64,000 nt of DNA from assembly GCA_028015205.1 (NCBI GenBank), contig CM051516.1:52890230-52954229 (forward strand), read 5' to 3'. The notes below the pieces were generated by a model, which saw nothing but the letters and a program-made list of their open reading frames with translations, searched no databases and was not told the origin of the DNA. The DNA is from Mytilisepta virgata (lineage: Eukaryota > Mollusca > Bivalvia > Mytilida > Mytilidae). The position numbers were made by a program, and so were the translations under genes. Shown one piece after another: positions 36,292 through 49,245 of the stretch (position 1 is its first letter; every line of letters begins with the position of its first letter).

Positions 36292-36579
36292 TGGTACAAA
36301 ATTTACGATTTGAGAAAACCGTGGCATATACCTATTTATATAGGATTTTACAAGTTTCAGTGGCGATTGACTTTTCTTGTTACCATCACCCTTTTTAATA
36401 CTTGTTTGTTTTGTATTTCTTTTCGCATAATTGGTTGAAATTGTTTTTATTTTGTGTAACTGTATGGCTTGTTTGTAATTATATTAATGCATTCTAAGTT
36501 ATTAAAAAATCCTTCATTGCAATATTCAGTTGTGAATTTAACGAAGCACACATTTAGAAAAAAACTAACGACAGATGCG

Positions 36580-37480
36580 GAATATTATCGTGCCAAATAA
36601 ATGCTGTAAAAACCCGCCTTAGTGACATATCCGAATGTGGGTGGTAGCTATCACCATAAAATTCGTGTTTTTGCACGCGATTTTCTGTGTGTTGTAGAGA
36701 GCAATAACAATTACCATAAAAGGCTTGTTGTATAGCCCGCGCTTTTTTACTATCCACGCTTTCGTCAAGATTTGGTTACTCACCTGTAAAGTATTTTACT
36801 ACGAGAAGAAAACAGTAAAAAGCACGTGCTACAAGTAACGACAAACAAAACTTTTTACTTTAAGAATTAAAAATACGACGTAATGCGTGCTCAATTTAAA
36901 CACTTTTTGTGCAAACTATATTTAAAAATGTTTGAAATTTAAATATATGATGAAAAAATGATAGATAGTCTTGATAAGAAATACATGTGCATTGTAATTG
37001 TCTTGTTTGGCTGAATATGAAATTTCATTCACATTGTTTGTAGAAAGATTAGGAATAATACCGGAAAATTTTTAAAGTTTTAGAAATGGTTAGAAATTTT
37101 TAAAAGTTCTGTGACAAATATTTTTCTTGATTACCTTCTGTGCCCCTATCTATTCATTGATGACATAAATTTTATATGGAAGCTGCTCTTTTAATATATG
37201 TATTAATGGACAGTAAATCGATGGATTTTTTATTTCAAATTTAACTGAGGGGTTATCTTTACTTTCTTGTCATTATTAAATGTATACATGTACTACATTT
37301 TTATTTTACTTCAACAGCTGTTGAATACATTCCTGTTTATCTCAGTCGACTTGAATTCTATTGTTGAACAATACGGGAAATCACGTGCAAATACAAGCCT
37401 TTTATGGTGATCGCCATTACTCATATTTTGATACGTCACTAAGGCGGGGCTTTGAAGCATTTATTGGCACGACCATAAAA
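36580..37480. mobile_element. Foldback element with ~75 bp inverted ends
   Basis: 36588-36661 (CGTGCCAAATAAATGC, CCCGCCTTAGTGACATATCC, AGCTATCACCATAAAA) is the near reverse complement of 37398-37475 (TTTTATGGTGATCGCC, GATACGTCACTAAGGCGGGG, AAGCATTTATTGGCACG). The 0.75 kb between holds no transposase. The right end with its outer flank (37285-37640) recurs at 63656-64000. A shorter AACAA/TTACCATAAAAGGCTTG piece at 36705-36727 repeats part of the inner arm. Confidence 0.7.
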
Positions 37481-37866
37481 AATAAACGAGATTGCTCGCA
37501 TTATTCAATTGATAACGTCACCGTCCCCATATTATGACCATTTTCACGGTTTTGCGTGAAATGCAATATTGTTACTGTTGTTATTGACCTTCATATCTTG
37601 ATTGTAAGTAAATTCCAAAACTTACGTGTCTAAAAAATTGAAATGCAATAATATCTTGATTGTAAGTTTAAACCTTGGTCTCTTATAATCGTTGAGCATG
37701 GTAAGTAAGTGCAACAATGTTGGGACCATCAGCAAGTTTAAAAGGTGACTCCTATCGTGACCCGTCTCCGTATTATCTATAATAAACGCTCAGAGATAAT
37801 AGAAATTGAATTATAATTTGTCGTTATCAACTTTGAAACTATTAGAAGGATGTTGATACTAAGTCA

Positions 37867-38060
37867 AAATAACAATCCAAAGATACTAATATTAGATATA
37901 GCAAATTTATACTATGCTGTATACGACGCATTTCAAGGAGTTACCTCTCATCAGCAGCATTAAAACCGAAACATTTGGAAGACCAAAAACCAAACTTATA
38001 TTAAACAAGAAGTACTCAACCAAAAATACCGAAATAGGAAGCCAAATTTCAAACATCAGA
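37867..38060 (-). repeat. Repeat A, reverse partial copy
   Basis: CAATCCAAAGATACTAATAT, GTTACCTCTCATCAGCAGCA and CCAAATTTCAAACAT-type words are the reverse complement of the 3' half of the repeat at 29190-29590. Confidence 0.75.
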
Positions 38061-40710
38061 TTTTCGATAATTCCGGCCTGTCAAAAAAATAATGAAAATT
38101 CAATAACGTAATGAGTAGCAATGAGCAAACGAATATCTCTCCTTTTTACCCGTTTAAATTGCTCATATCTGCAGAAGCAAATGGCATTATTTGAGATTAA
38201 TATTTCTGTTTTATTCAAAATCACATTATAATGAATGCAGTGGTTGCATTTTGGGTACCTGGGCAATCAGGATTCTTTGGCGTTAGAGAATTTACATGTG
38301 TAATAGATACCGTATTTATCGATGAAGGTTTGATGTCAACGTTCGTGGTGCACAAGATTGGCACAAAGGTATGTACATGTATATAAGTAAAACAAATGGA
38401 ATTTGATAAAGAAGCATATACCCGACGAAAGGTTGGTACTGTCGAAGGCAGTGTTCTTTTGAAATATTCTGGTTTAAGTAAAACGATACAATCGAAAATA
38501 AGGTCTGCGTCTGCAAAGCATATATATTTACATGCACGGCATTGCAGATGCTATACGCATCCATGCATTTTAAAAGTAGTATCAAGTGCATAAATTTTCA
38601 CAGAGGCAAGTGTATTATATAAATTGTAAACCCACATTTTTTCTGCATTATATTTAAATAGTAAATAGTAAAATAACAAACATACCGACCTCCAAGGGAA
38701 ATTCAAAACGGAAAGTCCATTATAAAATGGCAAAATCAAACGCTCAAACACATCTAACGAATGGAAAACAACTGTCATATTCCTGACTCTGTACAAGCAT
38801 TTCCTTATGTAGAAAATGGTGGATTAAACCTGGTTTTAAAGATAGCTAAACCTCTCACTTGTAGGACAGTCGCATAGAATTCCATTATATTGACAACAAT
38901 ATGTAAGCAAAACAAACAGACATAATAGGTAAAAACATCACAAATTGGGGTACAGCAGTCAACATTGTAATATAATCTTAATCACTATAAAAATAAATAA
39001 CTTTTTCAATAAAGAAACACAAAATGGCATATAGACAAAGTACATAAGCAAAAATGAAAGACAAGAACTCAAAATTAACCATAGCACAATGGCTAGATGT
39101 ATAAGTACCGATCCACGTCATAAGTATATAATCAAAAATGATAAACAGTAAACGTTAAAAATATACAAGAACAAAAAATTGGGAACACGTACTTAAGATG
39201 ATAAACAACGTCAGTACCTAGAATCTATACTTCAAGACCATCATGTATTATTTGTGAAGTTGATAAGAAATACAAGGTCTTGGTATGTTCCAATGAACTT
39301 TGTTTTTGACAAGTGTCTGAAGGAACTCCGATTCATATGAAAATAAGAAGAGGTCGGAGAGGCGCACAGTTCGTTCCCATAGGTATGCCGACAACTTGCT
39401 GATAAAGTCTATCTCCAAGTTCAACAAATATGTTGTCAATCTGATCACTTGTTCCACTGTGTAACATGTTTTACCTTTTTGTTCAATATTAACAAAATAT
39501 GCCGTATGGTATCCAAAGCAATAAAGTTATAGCATATGCTGCTATTTTTATATTGAAAAGTATTGTGGATTATTACTTTTCGACGATTTTTTTAATTTTA
39601 CATGGGGAATAGTGGTATACAGGGTTGAAAAATCAAAAGTTTTGATAGAATTAATTTCAGAGAAAGATGGAGATTTAAAATTATCAGGAAGTTCTTCAGA
39701 GTTTTTAGAATTCACATATGGTTAATACGACGACGTGAGGAAACAGTTTCACAGTATTTCTGAAGACCTCTTTCACTTAAATATTAGCCCTGTAAATCGT
39801 GAAACAGATGAGCGAGAACTCTTAATTTCAATGTTTTGCGTTAGTTAATAACCTCTACCGCAGGACCATTAATATTTATGGGAAACAAGCGAATCTGTAT
39901 TACAATATGTAATGTTTTTTCGTTTGAAAATGGGAAATTCATGCAACAAATGTTATTAATAAAACCGCTTGACAGAAAATTTCTTTACATCACACACAAA
40001 CGAGCATTTTGTAGTTCAACATTTAATCAAACATACTCCCTTTTCCAAGAAACTAAAAATATATGCCATAAATAAAAAAAAAATTACAATGAAGTTTACA
40101 GAAAAACTACTAAAATATATTTACTTATTGTTATCGAACTTTAATTATTACATCCAAGTTTAAATTGACAAATTAAAATCTTAATATACCATTATCATAT
40201 CACTAACAGATAAATAAATAAAAAATAACACATTGATAAATATATAAAAAGCAAGGTAGAAAATGAAAAAAATAAAATCTTACAAACAATAATTATATCA
40301 CAGCAGTTACATTCGTAAAAACAAAAGAAAAATATTCCATCAGGTAAATGATTGTCTTTTTCAATAAATTAAAGTCACATCTGTTCAAATTTCAATTAAC
40401 ATACAACGTACCCTCTTTTATTAATGGACCGTCGCGAGTCTTCCTGTTTTTTATTTGAGTAAAACCCAAAGTAAGTTACTCTACCCAGAGACATTTACGC
40501 AAAAGTAAATGTAAAAACACCGATTTTAGCAGGGTTTATATCACTTATCGTTATCACCATTTCACAGTTCTACGGTTTTATTTATAAAGTTTGATGATAT
40601 AAGGTAAGCATTCGAAATTTTTGTGTTTCTAACATTAATTAATATTTCAAGGTTTTAAAATGGTAAACTAGTACAAATTATTGCGATACTCTGTAAACAT
40701 ATTACATATC

Positions 40711-40864
40711 AACAAGTTTTATATACAAATAAAATGAAATGTCGGTAAGACTGAAAATGCTGAACATTCACTGTTATAGTTCTTCCTTTACCAACGTTGC
40801 ATCACCTGCAAGAAAGTAATATTTACATATTATAAATTGTGGTATTTACCAAGTTACGATTAGG
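40711..40864 (-). repeat. Duplicated block carrying a second last exon of gene B
   Basis: About 155 bp almost matching 41368-41525: shared TACAAATAAAATGAAATGTC, GGTAAGACTG, TAGTTCTTCCTTTA, CACCTGCAAGAAAG and TTGTGGTATTTACCA. The two blocks are 663 bases apart. The block contains the alternative last exon at 40774-40805. Confidence 0.8.
40774..40805 (-). CDS. Duplicate (alternative) last exon of gene B, KEEL tail
   Basis: After acceptor CTTGCAG the reverse strand reads GDATLVKEEL then TAA, with the same phase 1 entry and 32-base length as exon 12 at 41437-41468. Five of its ten codons differ at some base while KEEL is kept. It could replace exon 12 by alternative splicing, or be a recent relic. 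A reverse AATAAA at 40577-40582 could end such a transcript. Confidence 0.6.
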
Positions 40865-41151
40865 CAGAAACCAATTTAAATTTTAGAGGGGGGAGGGGGG
40901 GGGCTAGGATCAAATTTGAAATAAAAAGACAGGACCAGAAGTTTGGCAAAATAAAAAGACAGGAACACTTTAGGTTTGAAAAAAATGCAGGGCCTGTGTC
41001 AATCAGGAAATGTTTGGTTTAAATGAAAATAAATATATTGAAAAATCCAGAATCAAAATTTCGACGAAAAAAGTAGACAGGATCAAACTTTTGATCATAG
41101 CCCACATAAAAACCAAATGGTTGCTCCCTTAGAATAAATACTATATATATC

Positions 41152-41157
41152 TTTATT
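41152..41157 (-). terminator. Candidate poly(A) signal of gene B
   Basis: AATAAA on the reverse strand (GGCTAATAAAGATA), 280 bases after the TAA of exon 12. Not unique in this AT-rich spacer. Confidence 0.3.
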
Positions 41158-41436
41158 AGCCTCCATCAGGAGATTATGCAACACATATAACAAATGATAC
41201 AAGATACAAAAATATATAAGTATTATGACAGAACGGACTGCAAGACCAGGAAAAAAAGTAAATAAAAAAAAAATAAATAAAAAAAAGTTTTTACGGTTTA
41301 CACTTCTTTCTAGTAGGAAGAAAATGTTCGGCAAAGTTCGTACACATAAGTAACGCACAAAAATTTCAACAAGTTTTGTATACAAATAAAATGAAATGTC
41401 GGTAAGACTGAACATGCTGAACATGTACATTCATTT

Positions 41437-41468
41437 TTATAGTTCTTCCTTTAATAGCGTTGCTTCAC
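41437..41468 (-). CDS. Gene B exon 12: last exon, KEEL tail
   Basis: Acceptor CTTGCAG, phase 1, [10 protein letters not shown] then TAA at 41437-41439. Lies in the downstream-duplicated block 41368-41525. Confidence 0.82.
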
Positions 41469-44400
41469 CTGCAAGAAAGGTAATATTTACATAATAAATT
41501 GTGGTATTTACCATGTTACGATTAGAATATATACTAATAGCATGTGACAATGTAATGTTACTACATAGAGTTATGATATTTATACTGTTCCTTTTCTCCT
41601 TAGAAATCCACTAGGAGACCCAAGGGATCGTAAATAGTACGCAGTTTGTATTCCAAATAATGTTATCTGTAGAATATAAACGAATGCAAGCGTGAATGCC
41701 ATTGACAGAGCTCTGCAAGGAGGGAATTCCTATTTTAGAAATTGTAAAATTATTTTATATGTGCCTTATCTGATTAATATATAGGTTTTACAGCATATTC
41801 ATGCATCTTAAAAAAATACCTTTTTGTATACATTTATTTGTATCCTCCATATGGTAATTATCAGCACAAGAACAGGTAAATCCTTTACTATTAGAAGTGA
41901 CCGAGACCGGTAGACACAAATGTTCACACCCACCGTTGTTGATTCCACAAAGATTTGTACCTGACAATGATAAGTAATAATATTTCGAGGGAAATTCTAT
42001 TAGAAGCAGTAAGTAACGGATGGTCAAAGGACTCCATGTTTTGACGAAATTTGATGTGAATAATAAAAAACAATTGGAAATTTTCAAATTTACATACGTA
42101 AAACATATACTATCCCATTCTACATCCATCTATATATCAATGTTAAGAAAGCAGTAATATATTCTAACTGTAGTTTAAAACTTACCGTTGAACTGTGCCG
42201 TCTTAGACAGGATCTTCAGGTTTCTTGGTGCATGGAGTCCTGTCACCAAAGGTTTTAAATCATGTCCCCTGTATTTATGGGCAGTGTATATATTTTTAGA
42301 GTTCCAATTTGACCAATATATCTGGTTATCATATAAATCGATTCCAAATGGTTGAGGCCAACTTTTCTTATCAAACGCAACGATTGTATATATATCATTT
42401 CCGTCAAATGTTGCAGATCTGATGGTCTGTAGATACCCGTCAGTCCAATATATTCGACATGCAATATAATCTAGAAGTAGTAAATAAAGCATCACGTGAC
42501 AAGAGTCTGAACCATAAATTAAAATTAAACACGGAAATAAATAAATGTACATTATCATAAAAAAAAACAACAACACGTTATCGTCGTCGCAATATTAAAG
42601 GTATAGCTCCATTACAAATTACATTACGTAATATGTTTTTCTTCGTTATAGAAGGGCTTCCTCCACTTTTATGTGCAGATAGTTTAATTTACCACGTCAT
42701 TAACGGAAATAATAGAAATTACGCCCATAATTGTTTCATTAAACCGAGCTTCTTGGTGACATACAAATTTAAACAAAAAATCATTTTGACGAACCGTTTC
42801 CCTGACATGAAGATGTCGTAAATGAAAGCAAGCAAACAGGCGACTTTCGGTTTGTGTTTTCCGTCACGTGACCAGAGGGAATGGGGATTTCGAGAAATAA
42901 TAGAGATTTTGGGGGAGACAATACTTTTGTCACTATCGAGTGGTGATTTTTCGGGGTTGTCAGAAGAAACATCCCAATTGTAAACGTAATTTTGTATCTG
43001 CATTTGTTTTTATTCAATATTTCGGATTTGTTCTATAATATATTTACTATTACCAATAGTTAGACCATTAGGCCACCTGATATCTTTTGAGACTATGACC
43101 AGTCGATGATCACCGTTCATGTCACATCGTTCTATCTTTGGATATATACCCCAGTCGGTAAAGAACATCAATCTGTAACACAATTATCACAGTTGTTTGC
43201 CTATTCGTCAATAGGGTAATCATATGATATTGGTCTTCTTCCTATTATTTGTCTACCCTATAGCTTTAACTAAAATTCTATTTGTTCCTACGGAATCCTT
43301 AATGTATTTCATCAATGTAAATGTATTCCTCTAAGATGTAACAAACTAGTAAAAGTTTATTTACAAATATCTTTTACTAATACACCACTGGATTTTACTC
43401 ACTGACAATCTGACGGGTGACGTTAACGGAGCAGGACATGCCTACCCGTCCGGAGCACCTGATGTCACTGATGTTTTTAGTTGGTGTTCACATTTCTAGT
43501 GGTTTAGTTTCTGTGCAGTCGTGTTGTATTTGTGTTGAGTTTATTGTATGTGTTTTGTTCTTTTAGTTGTAAATGTATCCCTTGTTTGTTGACATGGTTG
43601 TGTTCCATTCTCATGACTTAGTCATTTCCTTGGATTTCGAATTTACGGACTTTTCCAACTGTTTTGTCGGTTCGGTATTCTTTTGCCGATATTTCTAACT
43701 CAACTTAAAACTATATGCAGAATGTACCGTAATAAAATCCTCATTAGGCCAACATATCAGTTTACTAGTTTAAACAATCTCTTTATATACAACGTGCGCG
43801 TTTTGTCCTTATACAAGTCCATTTCTTGTGAAAGGCGCATTAAAAACGCCAGAAAGTCACAAAATAAGCATAGTATTACCCTTTATGTGGAAACAAAGCA
43901 ATGGCTCTTGGTTCATCTAATCGACTACTAATTAATGTTTTTCTGAATGTTCCATTTAAATTTGACACTTGTATATGGTTCAGCCCAGTATCTGTCCAGT
44001 AAATATGATCATAGATCCAGTCGACTGCTAATCCATCTGGTGTCAAAACGTTTTCCGATATTATAACTTTTCTTATTCCCAATCCAGACATCAAACCGCC
44101 TGATAAATATGATCTGTAAGTTATATTTATTATAAACCTAATTATATAGTAACGTATCTGAAATCTCATACAGCAAATCCGTATCAGATGTATTTTATCT
44201 GTTTATACATGTACGTACTTTACTGTTAAATAAATTTGTGAAGACATGTTTTGGACATGGAGAATGTCGGGCAAATTATAAATGTGATCTGATTTAAAGA
44301 TTGATTGCCTGATGTATGTTTTTTTTACTGATCTTTCAATTTTGAATAAAACGCGAGTAGAAACTGAAATAATTTACGAAAATAGTGGAAATCATTCTTA

Positions 44401-47400
44401 GTTTACGGAAATTCACAATTTAGTTGTACAGTTGGCCATTATTAAAATCATTTACGTCACATATACGTATACATGTAGTCACCTTTATCCTTGTATTTTG
44501 TTTGATATTGGAATGAATATATTATGTATTAATTGCTTAAGTTAGGTATTAGAAATGCAAAGGTCTTAGATATCATACAGATCGCCTATGGTTGCTACGC
44601 TTGGTTTATGATAACACGTGAAAACCATTTCATATTGAAATTAAATCATATGAAGCAACATTTATAGTAAGAGTATAAACTCTGATGATTATTAAATACT
44701 ATACATTGTATATCGCATATGAGGTAATAGAAAGTTTTTGCTACCCTCGTTTCTTTATAAGAGTGGTGGGACTGGTAAGTACTCACACATAAATGTTTTT
44801 CAACATAACATCTGTCCAAAATATCAGATCTTTTTCCACATGAACATCTATTGCTACTGTATTAAGTAACCCAGTTAAATCTAAATTATCCTTCTTAAGC
44901 GACTCAAGATTTATCTTGGAAATACTTTGATGTTCAGCTATCAGAAGTTCCACATTAGCACCTGAAAAGAGACATTTATAATCTATATTTATTCAGTAGT
45001 CAACGGTTTAAATGTACAAACAATTTATTATATGAGGATGTGAAAATTATTCAATTCTTATTAAGCATTCACTTTCAAGCCGGTTTTTGTTTGTTTTGCT
45101 TGTGGTTTTTCATTTGTCTTCCCGGGTTTCTCTGTCCAATAGATTACGTTTTTTTTATTATCCATTTTTTGTAGAAGTGCTCATTTCAGTTTGAATTGTT
45201 TTTTATGTTTGTTCATTTACATTCCATGTTGATTTTCGTCTTTTGGATGGCCTTTATATGTATAATTTTTCATTTTAATAAACATAACAAAAATAGTACA
45301 TTTTAAAGGAAAGTGGTTATTCCAGTCCACACGGTATACATGCTATAAGGTCTTGCATCTCTAAGAACGATCTGTGACAGAATGAGTTAAGTATAATTCT
45401 GACCCTGCTATCTAAATTATGTAACGAAGACAATTTTGCAGTTCTAGCAAGCGTTCACCTTGTTGGTAATCATATATATATATATACTGTGTTGGTTTTT
45501 GTAGTGTGTTTTTTTAAACCAGAGTGTCAGGATAGATAAGGGGGGGTTTGGATACCCATAAAACCGATTTAACCCCACCACTGTTCGTAAGCGCCAATTA
45601 AGGTCATAACAAAGGTACCTTACTATCCTGACTCTCTGTTGTGTTCATGTTTGTGTTTTGAACTCTTTTATGTTGTTTTCTGTCCGGAGTTTGGTCAGTT
45701 GGGTTGATTTGATTGGTTGGTGTGTCATTTTTGACCTTTCATATTATCCATTTTGTTGTTTATTCATCATGTTTCGATCAACATCTGAATTTTACTGCTG
45801 TGCGGTTTTACGGTTGGTAAGAGATAATGCTGTAACAATTCTTCAGAATTTAAAAAACCAATTCATGAATTAACCTACCTAAGATCTTTTTATATCAGCG
45901 ATCTTTAATATTTTCTATAACAGGCTTATCAAAACGTATGTCTTTGAGGTATTACTTACTTGTTTTAATACATGTTTTATTGTTGGATTCAATATCATAA
46001 CCATCAGGACACAGACATGTATATTTGGCTTTGTTCTTAGACCACGATGAAGAGGGTAGACACAAATGTGAACATCCTCCATTAAAGTATCCACATACAT
46101 TATTTCCTGAAAATAAGAAAATGGTGAAGGTAAACAAGACCGATAAGGAATTAAAGGATTACTATACAGTAACGTTAATCTGACTTTTTTCTCTGACACG
46201 TTGACGTTATGTCAGCTAGTTTTTGTGTAGAAAAGATAAAAATGAATTCGTTTTCAATTATATTTGACAATGTTGTCAGTTTATTTGAACATAAAGACTC
46301 TAATTATTAATATTTCAACAAGTTTTATGTAAATCTACAAAACCCTTAAACGACAAACGATAATTTTATTTTATCAGGTCGTTGAAAAAACTAATAGCGT
46401 GATAAAATACTAGTAGCTAAATATTGCAAATCAAGTACCTGTAGATTGTTGTACACTGCCGTGGTATAATTTCAGATCCATTGGAGATGATAAATCATCC
46501 TTAACAATTTCAACCTGATCTTCGCCATATTTATCAGTTCGTAGTAAAGATCTGTATTCCCAGTTAGTCCAATAAACATCATCACCATATAAAGCTATGC
46601 CGAAAGGATGCGGTAAATATTTTGAACTCTGTATGACAGTTTTTACATTTGTTCCATCAAACTTGGAGGATTTGATCTGGAATTTAGCTCCGTCCGCCCA
46701 ATAAAGTCTTTTGTCCTCATGATCTTGTTACATTAAGAAATAATAAAATAAATCATTTGTTTAAACCTATACATAAAGGAATTTTTATATACATATTTTG
46801 ATTTGGTGAATTATATTTTTTACAGTTTCAAACTTCAGATTCTCTCGAAATGATTCAGTTATATATTACCTACTACAGAGCATAAATAATGATGAAATGA
46901 AAATTCTTTGATACCAATTTTGATGCGCAAGATATGCATATTTCGTCGATTGATGACTCATCAGTTGTGCTCAAGGCCTAAAATGTTGAAATCCAAATAA
47001 TTCAAAAAGTTGAGCAAATTAAAAAATACCAAAATGACCAATAGGGGTAAGCTAAAATCATCTAATGACAGAGCTATGCACGAAAATGAGTATCGAAATG
47101 AGCGATTGATTGCCAAAACATTACAGGCCTCGTTCTCGGTAATATTTTACAAAAAAGACCTAACCGGTCATGTTTGCCCTTCCGGAGCACTTTATATCCA
47201 GTTTTTTTGTTTAAGTTTACATAGCTATAGCTTTTATGTTTTGTCTCGTGTTGTTGTATGTCTCTTTATTTATATCTGTACTAATTATTTCTTTTGATTA
47301 TTTTAATTATACGTATTGAAGTATTTTTCCTTCTTATCAGCGGACTTATTCCCGCTTACAGTGCAAATTTTCCTTCCGGTTTTTTTTATTGGAGTCCCTA

Positions 47401-49192
47401 TTGCTAATGATGTAGCTTTTGTGCTTTCTTATTCCAGTTCCCTTAGGTATACCATGTTGTTCTTTATATTTCTACAGCATTTATTCTCTTTGTTACTGTT
47501 TTCAATAATTTGTATTGTTGACTTATCCCTACGCTTCGTGTTGTTTGATGGACATTTGAAGAAATGAGTTAAGGAAAATCTATCATATAGTTTTTTCACA
47601 TCAAATTAAATTTGTTTTTAAACAGTTTGTTATGGAGCAATCCGTAGATGTTCACCAGAAGAGAGGAGAAGGAAATGATGTATCCTGTATTTTTCCCAGC
47701 ATACATGAGCATGAATGTTTAATAACGATTGACCGCTCAGACTTTGAAGGATATTACTTATAATAATTAGTACCCATTCAATGGTTATGGTAAAACTTGT
47801 AAGGAAATAGAAAACTTCTAGGCATACAAGTACATTTTAGAAGTTTTTTGATGTCCTTCAAAATTTTTGTGCTATTTATATCATCTGTGTATTCTACTGT
47901 CTTACCAATGACAAGACCATTCGGCCACGCAATGTCATCTTTAATGATAACTTCCCTATTATTCCCATCTAAGCCACAACGTTCTATCCGGGGAATACTA
48001 CCCCAGTCAGAAAAGAACATCATTCTGAAAAACATAACAATAAAAAAACAACACTGAGATATAGGTATAATATAACAGTTTATTTTATTCTGTTCCAGTT
48101 ATGTTTTTGGTAGTCTTCAATTTGTCTTGTGTGCATTGTTTAATTCTAAGATAAAATTATTCAAGTATATACATGTAGTTGTTTCACTGATGCGTACCTA
48201 AAATCATTCGCATCTGCATGGTGGACCCTAGGTCCAAGAGGGTATTCCCAACCCAGTCGTCAGACTTGTCTGACATGATTATTCATTGATTTGTTATAGA
48301 AATTATCAGTATTTAGCAAAATTTCGTGCAAATAGTTTAAATAATAGAATTACTAACGGTTCATTGCTTTATTGCACATGGTAGATCTCTTTAGCAGGAA
48401 ATTTGGCTTCCTATTTCGGCATTTTTGGTTATGAGTACTTCTTGTTTTAAAATAGGTTTGGTTTTTGGTCTTCCAAATGTTTCGGTTTTAATGTTGCTGA
48501 TGAGAGGTATCTCCTTGAAATGCTTCGTATAAAGCATAGTATAAATTTACTATATCTAATATTAGTATCTTTGGATTGTTATTTTTAAACACATTTATAT
48601 GGTACTTATGAAAGTCTACAGATACTGAATATATCAACAACATCTCATCAGACTGAATATAGGAATATATTGGTAAAAATAGGTCTACATATAAAATGTA
48701 TCACAAAATACCGAATAAATTTGATGCACCGTATGGCCATTTGGTTGGCTGACAACTCATCAGCAGTTCCCGAGATCAAAATGTTGGAAGTCCGGTTAAA
48801 GATATAATGATGAATTAATAAGGATAACCATCAAAACCTCAAAACAATTAAAACAAACATTCCAAATTCAGATAAGAGTTACCGCTGCATCAAAAGGAAA
48901 AGCTTTAGAAATTTCTGGTACATTTACATTTCTGTTGTCTTTTATTTCTTCATCATCTAGTAGTTTTGCATTTCTTATGTTTTTTCATCTATTTGTTTGA
49001 GAGCAAAGATTATCTCGTAATCCCAAGGCTGAAGGGACGAACAAATAACTGTTTAAATATATCAGAATTGCGTTCGTTTCTTCTTTCTCTTTATTTAGCT
49101 TTTTTTCCAACTTTGTCTATGCGGAAATCTAACAAGATGATTCGTGATCACTATCTAGCTACCATGAGTCATCGCTGAATAATTTTTCAAAA

Positions 49193-49245
<53 letters not shown>

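Larger units (their letters stand above)
36182..40773. other. Convergent spacer between genes A and B
   Basis: Besides the foldback element and a reversed repeat A copy it is AT-rich with short chance frames. 3' UTRs of both genes should lie at its edges. No exon is supported. Confidence 0.5.

Noticed and set aside
41095..41430. 111-codon hydrophobic reverse frame next to gene B exon 12, as a transmembrane exon of gene B
   Set aside because: It overlaps the 3' UTR, is made of AT-rich homopolymers and is not in frame through a splice site; gene B stops at 41437.
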